DNA of 64,000 nucleotides from CAZLYF01 sp964586835 (GCA_964586835.1 CAZPIC010000002.1:65676-129675), one strand, 5' to 3'; counted from the stretch's first letter, positions 25,925 through 34,727 are shown. Notes: generated from the sequence alone by a model not told the origin. Translations and numbers: made by a program.

Positions 25925-27307
25925 TCAGGTTTTCTTGCGCGGCAAAGCATGGCAACACAGCCCCAGAGCGTCGTGTGCCGCCTCCATGAGGATCTCACTG
26001 ACCGTTGGATGGGGATGGATGGTTGAGGCAAGCTCTGCAAGGGTGCCTTCACAACGCATCACCGCCACGATCTCTGCAATCATGTCGGTGGCCCGGGGCG
26101 CGAGGATCTGGGCGCCCAGGATCTCTCCCGTCGCCTGGTCCGTCACGATGCGGGCGAAACCCTGCGTCTCCCCCATCAGGGTGCTGCGCCCGTTTCCTGA
26201 GACAGGAAACGCACCGACACGGACGCTGTGTCCGCGCTCTCTTGCCTCCTTCTCCGACAGTCCCACAAACGCTGCTTCGGGGCTGGTGTAGATGCAGCTG
26301 GGAACGGGACCCACGCAGGAGAAGTCCTGCAGGCCGGCACAGCCGGCTGCAGCGACCAATCCCTGGGCGCTGGCTGCGTGAGCAAGCTGATGCCCCCCCG
26401 TCATGTCACCCACCGCATAGATGCCTTCGACATTGGTCTGCATGCGGCTGTCAACCCTGATGGCTCCCCTCTCCGTCAACACGCCCGCGGCTTCCAGCCC
26501 TATGCCATCCGTCCGCGGCAGGCGTCCGACGCAGATGAGAAAGACCTCTCCAGTCACGGTCTGTCTTTCGCCGGCTGATTCAAGGATTCCCTCACCCTCT
26601 CCAATGGACAGCATCCGTGCGGCTGTATGTACCGCCACACCGCTGTGCTCAAGCGCCTTCTCCAGCCCGGCACGAAGGAAGGTGTCGATCCCGGAGAGGA
26701 GAGTGGGAAGCATTTCCACCACCGTCACCCGGGAGCCCAGTGCCGACAGAAGGGTTGCAAATTCCACACCGATAACCCCTCCGCCCACGATCACCGCGCT
26801 CTCAGGCAGTGCCGTCATCGCAAGCAACCCGTCACTGGTCATCACATTGGCGCCGTGGACGCCCTCGATGCTGGGAATCACCGGCTTTGAACCGGTAGCG
26901 AGGATCAGTTTGTCTGCCGTGACCTTCTCTTCTCCGACGCGAACCGTATGCTGATCCTGAAGCTGTCCGAATCCACGGAGGATCTCCACGCCATGCCTCT
27001 TTTCAAGCGTTTCGATATTCCGCCGCAGCGTGTTGACCCTATGGTCTTTAAACGCCGCAAGCTTCGCATAATCCAGCGTCGCCTCTCCCACCTGAATCCC
27101 GTATAGGGAAGCGCTCCTGACAGCCTGATACGCCTCTGCACCCTGCAAAAGAGCCTTGGTCGGGATGCAGCCCTGGTTTAAACAGGTGCCACCAAGATGA
27201 CGTTCCTCCACCAGCGCTGTCTTCAGCCCGTATTGCGCGCATCGGATCGCAGCAATGTAACCGCCGGGCCCTGCGCCCAGCACAAGCACATCATAATCGT
27301 ACGCCAT
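25925..27307 (-). CDS. lpdA: Dihydrolipoamide dehydrogenase (E3)
   Basis: FAD flavoprotein, 460 aa, that reoxidises the dihydrolipoyl arm of E2 and makes NADH. FAD motif VLVLGAGPGGYIAAI, redox disulfide C42/C47 in GGTCLNQGCIPTK, NAD motif VIVGGGVIGVEFATLL, and C-terminal His-Glu pair in HPHPTVSEILMEA. No N-terminal lipoyl domain. Start put at the second ATG (MAYDYDV), because AAGGA is nine bases away from it and only three from the first. It lies 13 bp behind E2. With the E1 and E2 genes it completes a dehydrogenase complex. Confidence 0.95.
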   Translation of the reverse strand: MAYDYDVLVLGAGPGGYIAAIRCAQYGLKTALVEERHLGGTCLNQGCIPTKALLQGAEAYQAVRSASLYGIQVGEATLDYAKLAAFKDHRVNTLRRNIETLEKRHGVEILRGFGQLQDQHTVRVGEEKVTADKLILATGSKPVIPSIEGVHGANVMTSDGLLAMTALPESAVIVGGGVIGVEFATLLSALGSRVTVVEMLPTLLSGIDTFLRAGLEKALEHSGVAVHTAARMLSIGEGEGILESAGERQTVTGEVFLICVGRLPRTDGIGLEAAGVLTERGAIRVDSRMQTNVEGIYAVGDMTGGHQLAHAASAQGLVAAAGCAGLQDFSCVGPVPSCIYTSPEAAFVGLSEKEARERGHSVRVGAFPVSGNGRSTLMGETQGFARIVTDQATGEILGAQILAPRATDMIAEIVAVMRCEGTLAELASTIHPHPTVSEILMEAAHDALGLCCHALPRKKT

Positions 27308-27320
27308 CGCCATCCATCCT

Positions 27321-28589
27321 TCAGAGCATCATTGCCGGTTCCTCGAGGTATTGAGCGATCTTCTGCAGGAAGCGGGCAGCCGGGGCCCCATCGATCACGC
27401 AGTGATCATAGCTCAGGGAAAGCCACATCATGTCCCGCACCACTATGGTTCCATCCGCCCGGACGACGGGTTTTTTTCGGATAGCGCCCACAGCGAGGAT
27501 GGCTGATTCCGGGGCATTGCAGATGGCTGTGAAGCTATCGATACCGTACATGCCCAGGTTGGTCACCGTAAACGTACCGCCGCCCACTTCATCCGGCATC
27601 AGCCGGCCATTTCGTGCTCTTTGCGCCAAATCAGCCGAAGCCGCGGCAATGTTGCTCAGCGACCTGCGATCCACATGAGTCAGGACAGGAACGAGCAATC
27701 CCTGGTCTGTCTCAACCGCAATCCCAATGTTGACAGCGTTCCTGACCAGGATGCTGTCTCCGTCTCGCATCACGTTGATCCCCGGATGTTCGCGCAGAGC
27801 CCTGGCAGCCGCCATTATGATGATATCCGTGAAACCGACCTTCCTGTCCAGGGCCTTGAGCTGGTTGCGCATCCGGACACATTCGGACATGTCAACCGCC
27901 ATCCGGTGGTTTGCCTGCGCCTGGGTCTCCAGACTCTTTTTCATCAGGGAAGCGATCCCCCTACGCATGCCGTCCATCGGAATGAGGCGGTCCTCCGCCT
28001 CCGGCTCGGGCGTCGTCACAAAGGCTGCTTTCACATGGCTGCGCACATCGGCTGCCATCACCTTCCCACGGTCTCCCGTACCATGCATCTGGTCGATCTG
28101 CACCCCTTCCCTGTCGGCGATCGCCCTAGCCAGCGGGCTTGCGCTCTTCACGGGGGCTGGTGCAAAAGAAAGCACGTCGCGCTCAATGATCAACCCTTCC
28201 GGCCCACTGCCTGTCAACGCTTCAAGATCCACTCCCCGCTCTTCTGCCCGCATCCTGGCTCTGGGGGTGCTGAACGTGCGCCGACCCTTCGGTTCTTCGG
28301 GCGATGCTGTATCGCTCCTGTCAGCGTCGTCAGCTGTTTCGATCGTCTCTCCGGGTTCGCCGATATAGGCAATGACTTCCGTCACGGGCACCGTGGCCCC
28401 TTCGGGATGGACGATCTTCAGCAATGTGCCCGCTGCCTGAGCATCAATCACAATGTTGAGCTTATCTGTTTCCATCTCAAACAGGGGCTCTCCGACAGAA
28501 ACAAGCTCGCCCTCCTTCTTCTTCCAGGCGGTGATATAGCCTTCCGTCATCTGTAAGCCCTGTTTGGGCATGATCACCTGATGAGCCAT
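27321..28589 (-). CDS. Lipoyl dihydrolipoamide acyltransferase (E2) with two subunit-binding domains
   Basis: Core acyltransferase, 422 aa. One N-terminal lipoyl domain with lipoyl-lysine K43 in METDKLN. Then two peripheral subunit-binding domains in tandem: about 105-142 (TPRARMRAEERGVDLEAL...) and about 148-187 (SPLARAIADREGVQIDQM...). The catalytic domain ends with YDHCVIDG (H396, D400). It carries the acyl group from E1 via lipoate to CoA. Acetoin-type and pyruvate-type E2 cannot be told apart here. The doubled binding domain is notable beside two E1 alpha/beta sets and a single E3. Confidence 0.94.
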   Translation of the reverse strand: MAHQVIMPKQGLQMTEGYITAWKKKEGELVSVGEPLFEMETDKLNIVIDAQAAGTLLKIVHPEGATVPVTEVIAYIGEPGETIETADDADRSDTASPEEPKGRRTFSTPRARMRAEERGVDLEALTGSGPEGLIIERDVLSFAPAPVKSASPLARAIADREGVQIDQMHGTGDRGKVMAADVRSHVKAAFVTTPEPEAEDRLIPMDGMRRGIASLMKKSLETQAQANHRMAVDMSECVRMRNQLKALDRKVGFTDIIIMAAARALREHPGINVMRDGDSILVRNAVNIGIAVETDQGLLVPVLTHVDRRSLSNIAAASADLAQRARNGRLMPDEVGGGTFTVTNLGMYGIDSFTAICNAPESAILAVGAIRKKPVVRADGTIVVRDMMWLSLSYDHCVIDGAPAARFLQKIAQYLEEPAMML

Positions 28590-28602
28590 TTTTTACGCTC
28601 CT

Positions 28603-29583
28603 TTACCGATAACAGACCTTTCTTGCAGCCTCAACGATATCCGCCACCTGAGGCGTGGCGGCGTTTTCCAGAACCAGGCTGAAGGGCAAGGGGCAGGACA
28701 GAGCACCCAGACGCAGGGGCGGCGCGTCAAGATACTTAAACGCCTCTTCCGTCACCAACGCAGATACTTCCGCCCCCCATCCGGCAGTGCGGTGCGCTTC
28801 ATGCACGACCACCAGGCAACCTGTCTTCATGACAGATTGAACGATCGTTTCCCGGTCCAGAGGCACCAGCGTCCTTGGATCGATCACTTCAGCGAAAATC
28901 CCCTCCCCCGCAAGTATTTCCGCTGCCTCCAGCGCGCGATGGACGTATAGCAAATTAGCGACGATCGTGACATCCTTGCCTTCCCTTTTCACGGCTGCTT
29001 TTCCAAAGGGGATAGCATATTCGGGGTCGTCAGGCACGTCACCCCTCATAGCGTACAGCGCCTTGTGCTCAAAAAACATGACGGGGTTGTCATCGCGGAT
29101 GGCTGTCCTGAGCAGCCCGGCAGCATCTGCCGGTGTGGAGGGGCAGGCAACTTTCAGCCCCGGAAAATACATAAACAGCGTCTCCAGGCTCTGGGAGTGC
29201 GTCGCCGCGTTTCCCCGGCCGATGCCCTGCTGCCCTCGTATCACTAGGGGAACCCTCGCGTGCCCCCCGAATATATAGCGCGTTTTCGCCACCTGATTGA
29301 TCAGCTGGTCCATCGCAACAAGCGTGAAATCCATGTACATTAACTCCACGATCGGCCGCATCCCTGTACAGGCTGCCCCCAACCCTGCCCCGACAAAACC
29401 GGCTTCACTGATAGGCGTGTTTCTAACCCTTTCGGTGCCGAATTCCTTGTAGAGGTCCCTCGTACAGCCGAAGATGCCCCCCAGGGTCTCTACATCCTCT
29501 CCCATGATGAAGACGCGCTCATCACGGCGCATTTCCTCCGCGATGGTGTCGCGGATCGCATAGGCATAGGTTTTCGTGCTCAT
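28603..29583 (-). CDS. 2-oxoacid/acetoin dehydrogenase E1 beta subunit, first set
   Basis: 326-aa E1 beta, start MSTKTYAYAIRDTI in an ATGA overlap with E1 alpha. Blocks: EEMRRDERVFIMGEDVETLGG, TPISEAGFVGAGLGAACTGMRPIVELMYMDF, QQGIGRGNAATHSQSLETLFMYFPGLKVACPSTP, IDPRTLVPLDRETIVQSVMKTGC. It pairs with the first E1 alpha and feeds E2/E3 directly downstream. The GRGNAATHSQ segment is close to that of acetoin dehydrogenase beta subunits (AcoB) as I recall the family; confirmation needs a tree. Confidence 0.93.
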   Translation of the reverse strand: MSTKTYAYAIRDTIAEEMRRDERVFIMGEDVETLGGIFGCTRDLYKEFGTERVRNTPISEAGFVGAGLGAACTGMRPIVELMYMDFTLVAMDQLINQVAKTRYIFGGHARVPLVIRGQQGIGRGNAATHSQSLETLFMYFPGLKVACPSTPADAAGLLRTAIRDDNPVMFFEHKALYAMRGDVPDDPEYAIPFGKAAVKREGKDVTIVANLLYVHRALEAAEILAGEGIFAEVIDPRTLVPLDRETIVQSVMKTGCLVVVHEAHRTAGWGAEVSALVTEEAFKYLDAPPLRLGALSCPLPFSLVLENAATPQVADIVEAARKVCYR

Positions 29584-30551
29584 CTTGCGTCCCCCTCGTA
29601 GAATACGTCTTCCATCACGTGTGCCGGGTCTGGTTCCGGGCTGGCCAGTGCGAACTGCGCCGCCTCTTCAGCCTCCTGGAGTGCTGCCTGCTCCATCTCA
29701 TCCAGTTCTTTCGGGCTGTACAGCGAAGCTGCGATCAGTTTTGCTCGGTACCGACTGATCGGGCAGCGCTCTTTCCATTCCTCGGTTTCTTCACGGCTCC
29801 TGTAGGTCAGAGGATCCCCTGTCCAGTGTCCAAGCCAGCGCCAGGTCTTCCCCTCAATGAGGGTAGGGCCCTCCCCTTTTTTCGCACGGTCCAGCGCCCG
29901 TGCGAAGGCTTCGTCGATGGCATCCACATCATTCCCGTCCACCGTTTCTCCGGGGATCGCATAAGCAGCCGCCCGCTCACTGATGTTCTCCACGGATGTC
30001 GATTGACGGACCGGTACGGAGATGCCAAAGCCGTTGTTTTCGCAGATCATGATCACAGGCAGCTTCCACACCGCGGCCAAGTTGGCCGCCTCGTGGAAGA
30101 TCCCCTCATTGCTTGCACCATCGCCAAAAAATGTCACTGCCACACGGTCAAGCTTTCTCATGCGGATGGAAAGTCCGGCTCCGACAGCAATCGGTATGCC
30201 TGCCCCGACGATGGCATTGGCCCCGAGGTTTCCCCTGGTAAAGTCCGCAATATGCATGGAGCCGCTCCGGCCCTTGCAGTAACCGTTTGCCTTCCCCATC
30301 AGTTCGGCCATGGCAAGGGTCATCTCCCCTCCCTTGGCAATACAGTGGCCATGCCCTCGGTGGGTACTGGTGATATAATCCTCGTCCGTCAGCCTTGAAC
30401 AGATCGTGGCCGCCAAGGCTTCCTGGCCAATATACAGATGCACTGATCCCCGAAGCAGGTTCTCTTCAAAAAGCTTGAGTGCCTTTTGCTCAAAACAGCG
30501 TATCCGATTCATGGTCGCGTATATTTTGCCAGCTCTCTCCCGTTCGATCAT
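29580..30551 (-). CDS. 2-oxoacid/acetoin dehydrogenase E1 alpha subunit, first set
   Basis: 323-aa E1 alpha, starting MIERERAGKIYATMN. The ATG overlaps the SucD-like stop (ATGA) and has GGAGG eleven bases upstream; an in-frame GTG further up lies on that site and is rejected. Motifs: GQEALAATICSRL, TSTHRGHGHCIAKGG, CKGRSGSMHIADF and a normal Mg-TPP motif FFGDGASNEG...CENNGFG. In contrast with the second set, GDG is intact. Cleaves a 2-oxo or alpha-hydroxyketone substrate with TPP and passes the acyl unit to E2. Confidence 0.93.
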   Translation of the reverse strand: MIERERAGKIYATMNRIRCFEQKALKLFEENLLRGSVHLYIGQEALAATICSRLTDEDYITSTHRGHGHCIAKGGEMTLAMAELMGKANGYCKGRSGSMHIADFTRGNLGANAIVGAGIPIAVGAGLSIRMRKLDRVAVTFFGDGASNEGIFHEAANLAAVWKLPVIMICENNGFGISVPVRQSTSVENISERAAAYAIPGETVDGNDVDAIDEAFARALDRAKKGEGPTLIEGKTWRWLGHWTGDPLTYRSREETEEWKERCPISRYRAKLIAASLYSPKELDEMEQAALQEAEEAAQFALASPEPDPAHVMEDVFYEGDAR

Positions 30552-31432
30552 ATCAATCCCTGCCTCCTCCACTCAAGCGCGATGTCCACAATGTGCTGCG
30601 TGTTTTCCGCGATAGCTACTCCGGCTTCCCGCAAAGCTTCCTCCTTGTTCTGTGCGCTGCCTGTGCCATCGGAGGCGACGATCGCCCCGGCGTGTCCCAT
30701 GCTACGCCCTCTGGGCGCGTTTCTACCGGCAATCATGGCCACCACAGGCTTTATCACATGCTGGCGGATATAGTCTGCAGCAAGCTCCTCTTCGTTTCCC
30801 CCGATCTCCCCGATCATCACCAAAGCTTTTGTTTGCGGATCAGCGTTGAAATCAGGCAAAATATCGACAAAAGAAGCGCCTGCGATCATGTCTCCGCCGT
30901 TGCCGACACAGGTGGACTGGCCAATCCCTTGCTTTGTCAGCATGGACACTGTTTCGTAGCAGTTTGTGGCGCTACGGCTCATGACCCCAACGCTGCCTGG
31001 CATGAAGATGGTATGCGCCATGAAGCCTGCTTTGCACTCTCCGGGAGAGATCACACCAAAGGAGTTGGGTCCAAAAAGCCTCGCGCCTCTTTTCCGTGCC
31101 AAATGGTAACACAGCATCATGTCCTGCACGGGCACGTGTTCTGCAAGCGAAAAGATCAGCTTAAGTCCAGCATCCAGCGCCTCCAGGATCGACGCCTTGG
31201 TGTGAAGAGCGGGTACAAATATGACGGTCGCATTCGCATGGCCTGCTTCAACCGCCTCGCGGACCGTATTGAACACAGGAACCCCAAAGACTTCCTGGCC
31301 ACCCTTGCCGGGGGTCACCCCGCCCACGACCTGCGTGCCGTAAGCGAGCATTTGCTCCGTATGAAACCTGCCTTCACGGCCCGTGATCCCCTGGACAATC
31401 AGCCTGGTATCCCTTCCGATCAGTATGCTCAC
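30548..31432 (-). CDS. Succinyl-CoA ligase-like alpha subunit (ADP-forming acyl-CoA synthetase)
   Basis: SucD-family subunit, 294 aa. Starts with GTG as VSILIGRDTRLIVQGITGREG, the conserved family start, in a GTGA overlap with the beta-subunit stop. CoA-binding N-terminal fold; phospho-histidine in GHAGAIVASDGTGSAQNK; GETGG-type region IGEIGGNEEE. The family makes acyl-CoA from acid, CoA and ATP, or runs in reverse to make ATP. Next to a CoA-acylating aldehyde dehydrogenase and away from TCA-cycle genes, the reverse direction (acyl-CoA + ADP + Pi to acid + ATP) is the better guess, with an acid other than succinate. Confidence 0.9.
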   Translation of the reverse strand: MSILIGRDTRLIVQGITGREGRFHTEQMLAYGTQVVGGVTPGKGGQEVFGVPVFNTVREAVEAGHANATVIFVPALHTKASILEALDAGLKLIFSLAEHVPVQDMMLCYHLARKRGARLFGPNSFGVISPGECKAGFMAHTIFMPGSVGVMSRSATNCYETVSMLTKQGIGQSTCVGNGGDMIAGASFVDILPDFNADPQTKALVMIGEIGGNEEELAADYIRQHVIKPVVAMIAGRNAPRGRSMGHAGAIVASDGTGSAQNKEEALREAGVAIAENTQHIVDIALEWRRQGLI

Positions 31433-32586
31433 AGGCTCTCCCTCGCTTCCGCCAAAACCGGCAGGCATTCACGCAGACCGTCCACCAGCCTGATGTTACC
31501 CTCTATCGATCTGATGATTTCAATGCCCCGATCCTTGTTGGTCCCTTCCATGCGAATGATAAGCAACCGGTCACCCAGGTGGCACTTTTCCACAGCCTGC
31601 TTCACCCCATTCGCCACCTCATCGCAACGTGTGATCCCCCCAAAGATGTTGATCAGAGCCCCTTTGATGCCAGGCGCTGAAAACATCATACGGAGCGCTT
31701 CACAGATGCGGTCCGCGGTTGCCCCACCGCCCAGGTCCAGGGCAGAGCCAACCTTCAGCCCTTCAGAGGTGATCACGTCAATACTGCTCATCAGCATGCC
31801 CGAGCCGTTGGAAATCACGCCGATCACACCCTGTGTATCAATGGGAATATACAGGAAGTTATACGTGCGCGCCTCCCGCACCAGCGCGTCCTCGGGGATC
31901 TCATCTCGAAAGGCAGAGACCTTGGGCTGCCTGCATAAAGCGCTATCGTCAATCTCGACCTTGCTGTCCAGAGCGGTCAGTTCCCCATGCCTGTCCAGAA
32001 CCAGTGGGTTGATTTCCATTAAGAGGGCGTCGCTGGCGAGGAAGGCCTCATACAGCCGCCTGAGAATGGCATCCAGCCGGTCTAAACTGCTTGCGGGTAG
32101 ATTGCAGGACGATTGCAGGTATCGCGCTGTATGGGCACCGATGCCCTGCAGGGGATCGATGATGATTTTCCGTATGGCCTGCGGATCATCGTGGGCGGTC
32201 TGTTCGATTTCAACGCCCCCCTGCGCTGAAAAGATGATCATCGGGCTCTTTGTGAGACGGTCCAGCATGATGGACAGATACCATTCAGTCTCATATTCCA
32301 GCTTTTCCACGATGAGCAGCCTGTGCACCTCGTGCCCCTGTATGCTGGCTCCAAGAAGCTTTTCGCAAAGCTCCCTGGCCTCTCTTTGGTCATGGGCAAA
32401 AAGAATGCCTCCTGCCTTACCGCGGCCTCCCGCCTGCACCTGTGCCTTCACCACCAACGGATACCGGAGGTCCGCTGCACGGATCTCATGGTCAACCCGG
32501 TGCGTCGCATCAATCACGCAGCCCCGCGCGGTCGGGATCCCAAAGTCATGAAGGAGGGCTTTGGCCTGATATTCAAGCAATTTCAT
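31429..32586 (-). CDS. Succinyl-CoA ligase-like beta subunit
   Basis: SucC-family subunit, 385 aa (family about 388-397). ATP-grasp half begins MKLLEYQAKALLHDFGIPT and includes VVKAQVQAGGRGKAGGI. The Mg-nucleotide element reads LLMEINPLVLDRHGELTALDSKVEID, and the ligase half has the phosphate-binding INIFGGITRCDEVANGV. Start codon shares one base with the aldehyde dehydrogenase stop (TAATG), so coupling is tight. It forms the thiokinase with the next gene. The combination aldehyde dehydrogenase plus SucCD is a substrate-level phosphorylation module. Confidence 0.91.
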   Translation of the reverse strand: MKLLEYQAKALLHDFGIPTARGCVIDATHRVDHEIRAADLRYPLVVKAQVQAGGRGKAGGILFAHDQREARELCEKLLGASIQGHEVHRLLIVEKLEYETEWYLSIMLDRLTKSPMIIFSAQGGVEIEQTAHDDPQAIRKIIIDPLQGIGAHTARYLQSSCNLPASSLDRLDAILRRLYEAFLASDALLMEINPLVLDRHGELTALDSKVEIDDSALCRQPKVSAFRDEIPEDALVREARTYNFLYIPIDTQGVIGVISNGSGMLMSSIDVITSEGLKVGSALDLGGGATADRICEALRMMFSAPGIKGALINIFGGITRCDEVANGVKQAVEKCHLGDRLLIIRMEGTNKDRGIEIIRSIEGNIRLVDGLRECLPVLAEARESL

Positions 32587-33962
32587 TAGGGCTCTCCCCA
32601 GATTTCTTCATCCGACAGCGCCCTGCTTCCAGGTCTGACAAAAGCGATGCGGCTGATGTTAATGAGGTGCTTCCAGCTTAAGTTCTCGCTAATGGAGTTG
32701 TTGCCCCAGCTGCCGCAGCCAAGCGTCGTCGTAGCGGCCAATGAATTGAAAAAGCTACCTCCGTTAGAGGTCGCGCAGACTTGATTGATCAAAAAGCGGC
32801 TGACACTCAGGGTTTCAGCCGCAAAGCCGATGTGTTCCCTGTTGTCGGAATGAATGCACACAGTGTGACCTTTTCCCTCTATCTCCAGATTCCTTTTCGC
32901 GATTGCCACCCCTTCCTCCCAGGTGTCATACGCATAAGCAGCAAGGACCGGGCACATCTTTTCCCTTGCAAACAGATCCTCGCCCGCACCGGCTCTCCTG
33001 ACAACCAGCACTCGCGTGCCTGCAGGGACCTCCAGACCAGCCAAGCGCGCAATGCTCTGTGCGCTTTGCCCCACGCAGTCCTTGTTCATCACGCCGCCTG
33101 GAAACAGGGTGTTCTGTAAAGCCTCGATCTCCTGTGGCTCGCTGACATAGCTGCAGCCATTTCTTACAAACTCGCTGATCAGGCTATCATACTCGGCAGA
33201 GGGCATGATGGCAGTCTGTTCAGCAGAACAAATGATCCCGTTATCGAACCTTCGCCCTTCAATGACCATGGGGACGACCTTCTTCGCGTCCATGCCGGTG
33301 TCAATCAGGCACTGGACATTGCCTGCGCCGACACCAAAGGCCGGTTTGCCACTGGAATAGGCTGCACGCACCATCCCCATCCCGCCTGTGGAGATGCACA
33401 CATCGCAGAGCTTCATGACAAGACCGGAGAGCACCACCGTTGGGTTGTCTATGACCTGAATGAGATCTTCAGGCAATCCCAGTTTAGCCACCGCGCCCCG
33501 CATGAGCCGTACCGTCTCTGTCGAGCATCCCTTGGCCCGCGGATGCGGGCAGATCACGATGGCATTGCGGCCTTTCAACGCAAACATCGCGTTGCACATT
33601 GGAGTGACAACGGGGTTTGTCGTGGGTGTCACCGCGCCGACGACCCCCATGGGTTTAGCCACTTCAACGAGTCCTTCTTCAGGGATTTCGCGGAGGACCC
33701 CAACGCTCTTTTTCTCTTTGAGCTCGTTCCACAGCACGCGCGCTTTCCCTTGGTTTTTCCTGACCTTGTCCTCGTACACGCCCATGCGCGTTTCATCGAC
33801 AGCCATCCTTGCCAAAGGCTCTGCGTGATCAAATACGACTTTGGCAATAGCGCGCACCGCCGTATCCACCTGTTTTTGTGAGCACGGCTCAAAGAGCGCT
33901 TGAGCAATTCGCGCCTTGCGGATCAGGTCCTCAACCAGGGTCTTTTCCTGTTCGCCTCCCAT
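32586..33962 (-). CDS. CoA-acylating aldehyde dehydrogenase
   Basis: NAD-dependent aldehyde dehydrogenase that forms acyl-CoA, 458 aa. Catalytic C245 in FDNGIICSAEQT; PKGVVGxxTPTTNP-type motif as KPMGVVGAVTPTTNPVVTP; cofactor loop GGMGMVRAAYSSGKPAFGVGAGN. The architecture is that of EutE/PduP/SucD-type and sulfoacetaldehyde (SauS/SqwD-like) enzymes. No N-terminal encapsulation helix longer than usual and no microcompartment shell genes in the window, so a free enzyme is likely. GGGAGG lies five bases before the ATG. It probably converts the aldehyde left by thiamine-dependent sugar cleavage into the CoA ester used by the ligase. Confidence 0.93.
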   Translation of the reverse strand: MGGEQEKTLVEDLIRKARIAQALFEPCSQKQVDTAVRAIAKVVFDHAEPLARMAVDETRMGVYEDKVRKNQGKARVLWNELKEKKSVGVLREIPEEGLVEVAKPMGVVGAVTPTTNPVVTPMCNAMFALKGRNAIVICPHPRAKGCSTETVRLMRGAVAKLGLPEDLIQVIDNPTVVLSGLVMKLCDVCISTGGMGMVRAAYSSGKPAFGVGAGNVQCLIDTGMDAKKVVPMVIEGRRFDNGIICSAEQTAIMPSAEYDSLISEFVRNGCSYVSEPQEIEALQNTLFPGGVMNKDCVGQSAQSIARLAGLEVPAGTRVLVVRRAGAGEDLFAREKMCPVLAAYAYDTWEEGVAIAKRNLEIEGKGHTVCIHSDNREHIGFAAETLSVSRFLINQVCATSNGGSFFNSLAATTTLGCGSWGNNSISENLSWKHLINISRIAFVRPGSRALSDEEIWGEP

Positions 33963-33995
33963 TGCAACCTCCCGTAACCTCAGAAATGCTTGTAC

Positions 33996-34172
33996 TCAGT
34001 ACGATGACGCTTCCACAACACCGCCGCCTGTGCGGATCGCGAGTGTCATTAGCTCTATCCTACGCCAAGCCCGACGCAACCTATCTCCGAAACTATGCGG
34101 CCTTCCCATGGCCGCGGATCCCGCTGGGAAGCTTCGGGCCCCTTCTACCCCCGGCAGGTTTGAGCCTTTCAA
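33996..34172 (-). CDS. Possible 58-aa protein in a 290-bp operon gap
   Basis: A small open frame filling the gap between a cupin and the aldehyde dehydrogenase. It starts with TTG four bases after AGGAGGGG and ends TGA 33 bp before the next gene. It is rich in Gly, Arg and Ser, with a central basic helix RLRRAWRRIELM; no family is recognised. It may be a small real protein, a leader, or a chance frame; the gap could instead be an RNA element controlling the downstream genes. No catalytic motif. Confidence 0.25.
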   Translation of the reverse strand: MKGSNLPGVEGARSFPAGSAAMGRPHSFGDRLRRAWRRIELMTLAIRTGGGVVEASSY

Positions 34173-34251
34173 TCCCCCTCCTCTTTTAAAAGCCCTGTCG
34201 GTGTCTTAAGAAAACCAGTACCCGCTGCAGCTCTGACTTCCCCCTGCGCGC

Positions 34252-34707
34252 TTACCCGTTCCTTGTTTTAAGACGCTTTGATACATAATCTGGGTCCATA
34301 TCCGCAACACAGCTTCCCCAGGCTTTCTGCCGGATATGGTACATCTCGTTATGCTCCTGTCTGCCCCACAGAGTGAACAGCACGAAGGGAACATCGCCTG
34401 CAGTATTGTCAATCCAGTGAAACACCTGAGGTGGGATGATGATGAGGTCCCCGGGCTTCACGTTGATGCAATCCTCGTCCAGCCAGACACAAGATTTCTC
34501 CGCGCAGCTGACCACATAGTAGATCTCGGTTTCCTCGTGGGCGCCACCGCCCGTGCGCATTCCGGGCTTCAGGGTTCCTTCATTGACGTTGATGACGGGA
34601 AACCCAGCCATCTCGTCGCCGGTCAGCATTTTCGACGAATACTCAGGGCCACAGACGTACGCCTTCACGTTTTCCGCATTGACAAGCTTCCAGGGCTTCT
34701 TTCCCAC
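34252..34707 (-). CDS. Cupin-domain protein
   Basis: 151-aa cupin with GTG start (AAGGAGG six bases upstream). Motif 1 GGGAHEETEIYYVVSCAEKSCV, motif 2 GDLIIIPPQVFHWIDNTAG; the usual first His pair is reduced to a single H followed by E-T-E, and the second-motif H is kept. A C-terminal tail of about 40 residues includes WGRQEHNEMYH. It could be a sugar-binding isomerase-type protein, or a regulator. It sits between the PfkB kinase and the aldehyde dehydrogenase within the operon. Confidence 0.85.
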   Translation of the reverse strand: MGKKPWKLVNAENVKAYVCGPEYSSKMLTGDEMAGFPVINVNEGTLKPGMRTGGGAHEETEIYYVVSCAEKSCVWLDEDCINVKPGDLIIIPPQVFHWIDNTAGDVPFVLFTLWGRQEHNEMYHIRQKAWGSCVADMDPDYVSKRLKTRNG

Positions 34708-34727
34708 TGAGATCCTCCTTTTTCATT

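Noticed and set aside
27621..28556. 311-codon open frame on the plus strand
   Set aside because: Antisense to the E2 gene with lipoyl and catalytic motifs; composition is that of a shadow frame.
30479..32551. 690-codon open frame on the plus strand
   Set aside because: It is antisense to the SucCD-like genes, which have full family motifs; long antisense frames are common in GC-rich coding DNA. No ribosome site or known domain.
32586..33962. Bacterial microcompartment enzyme
   Set aside because: The aldehyde dehydrogenase resembles EutE/PduP types, but there is no shell-protein gene in the window and no long N-terminal targeting helix.
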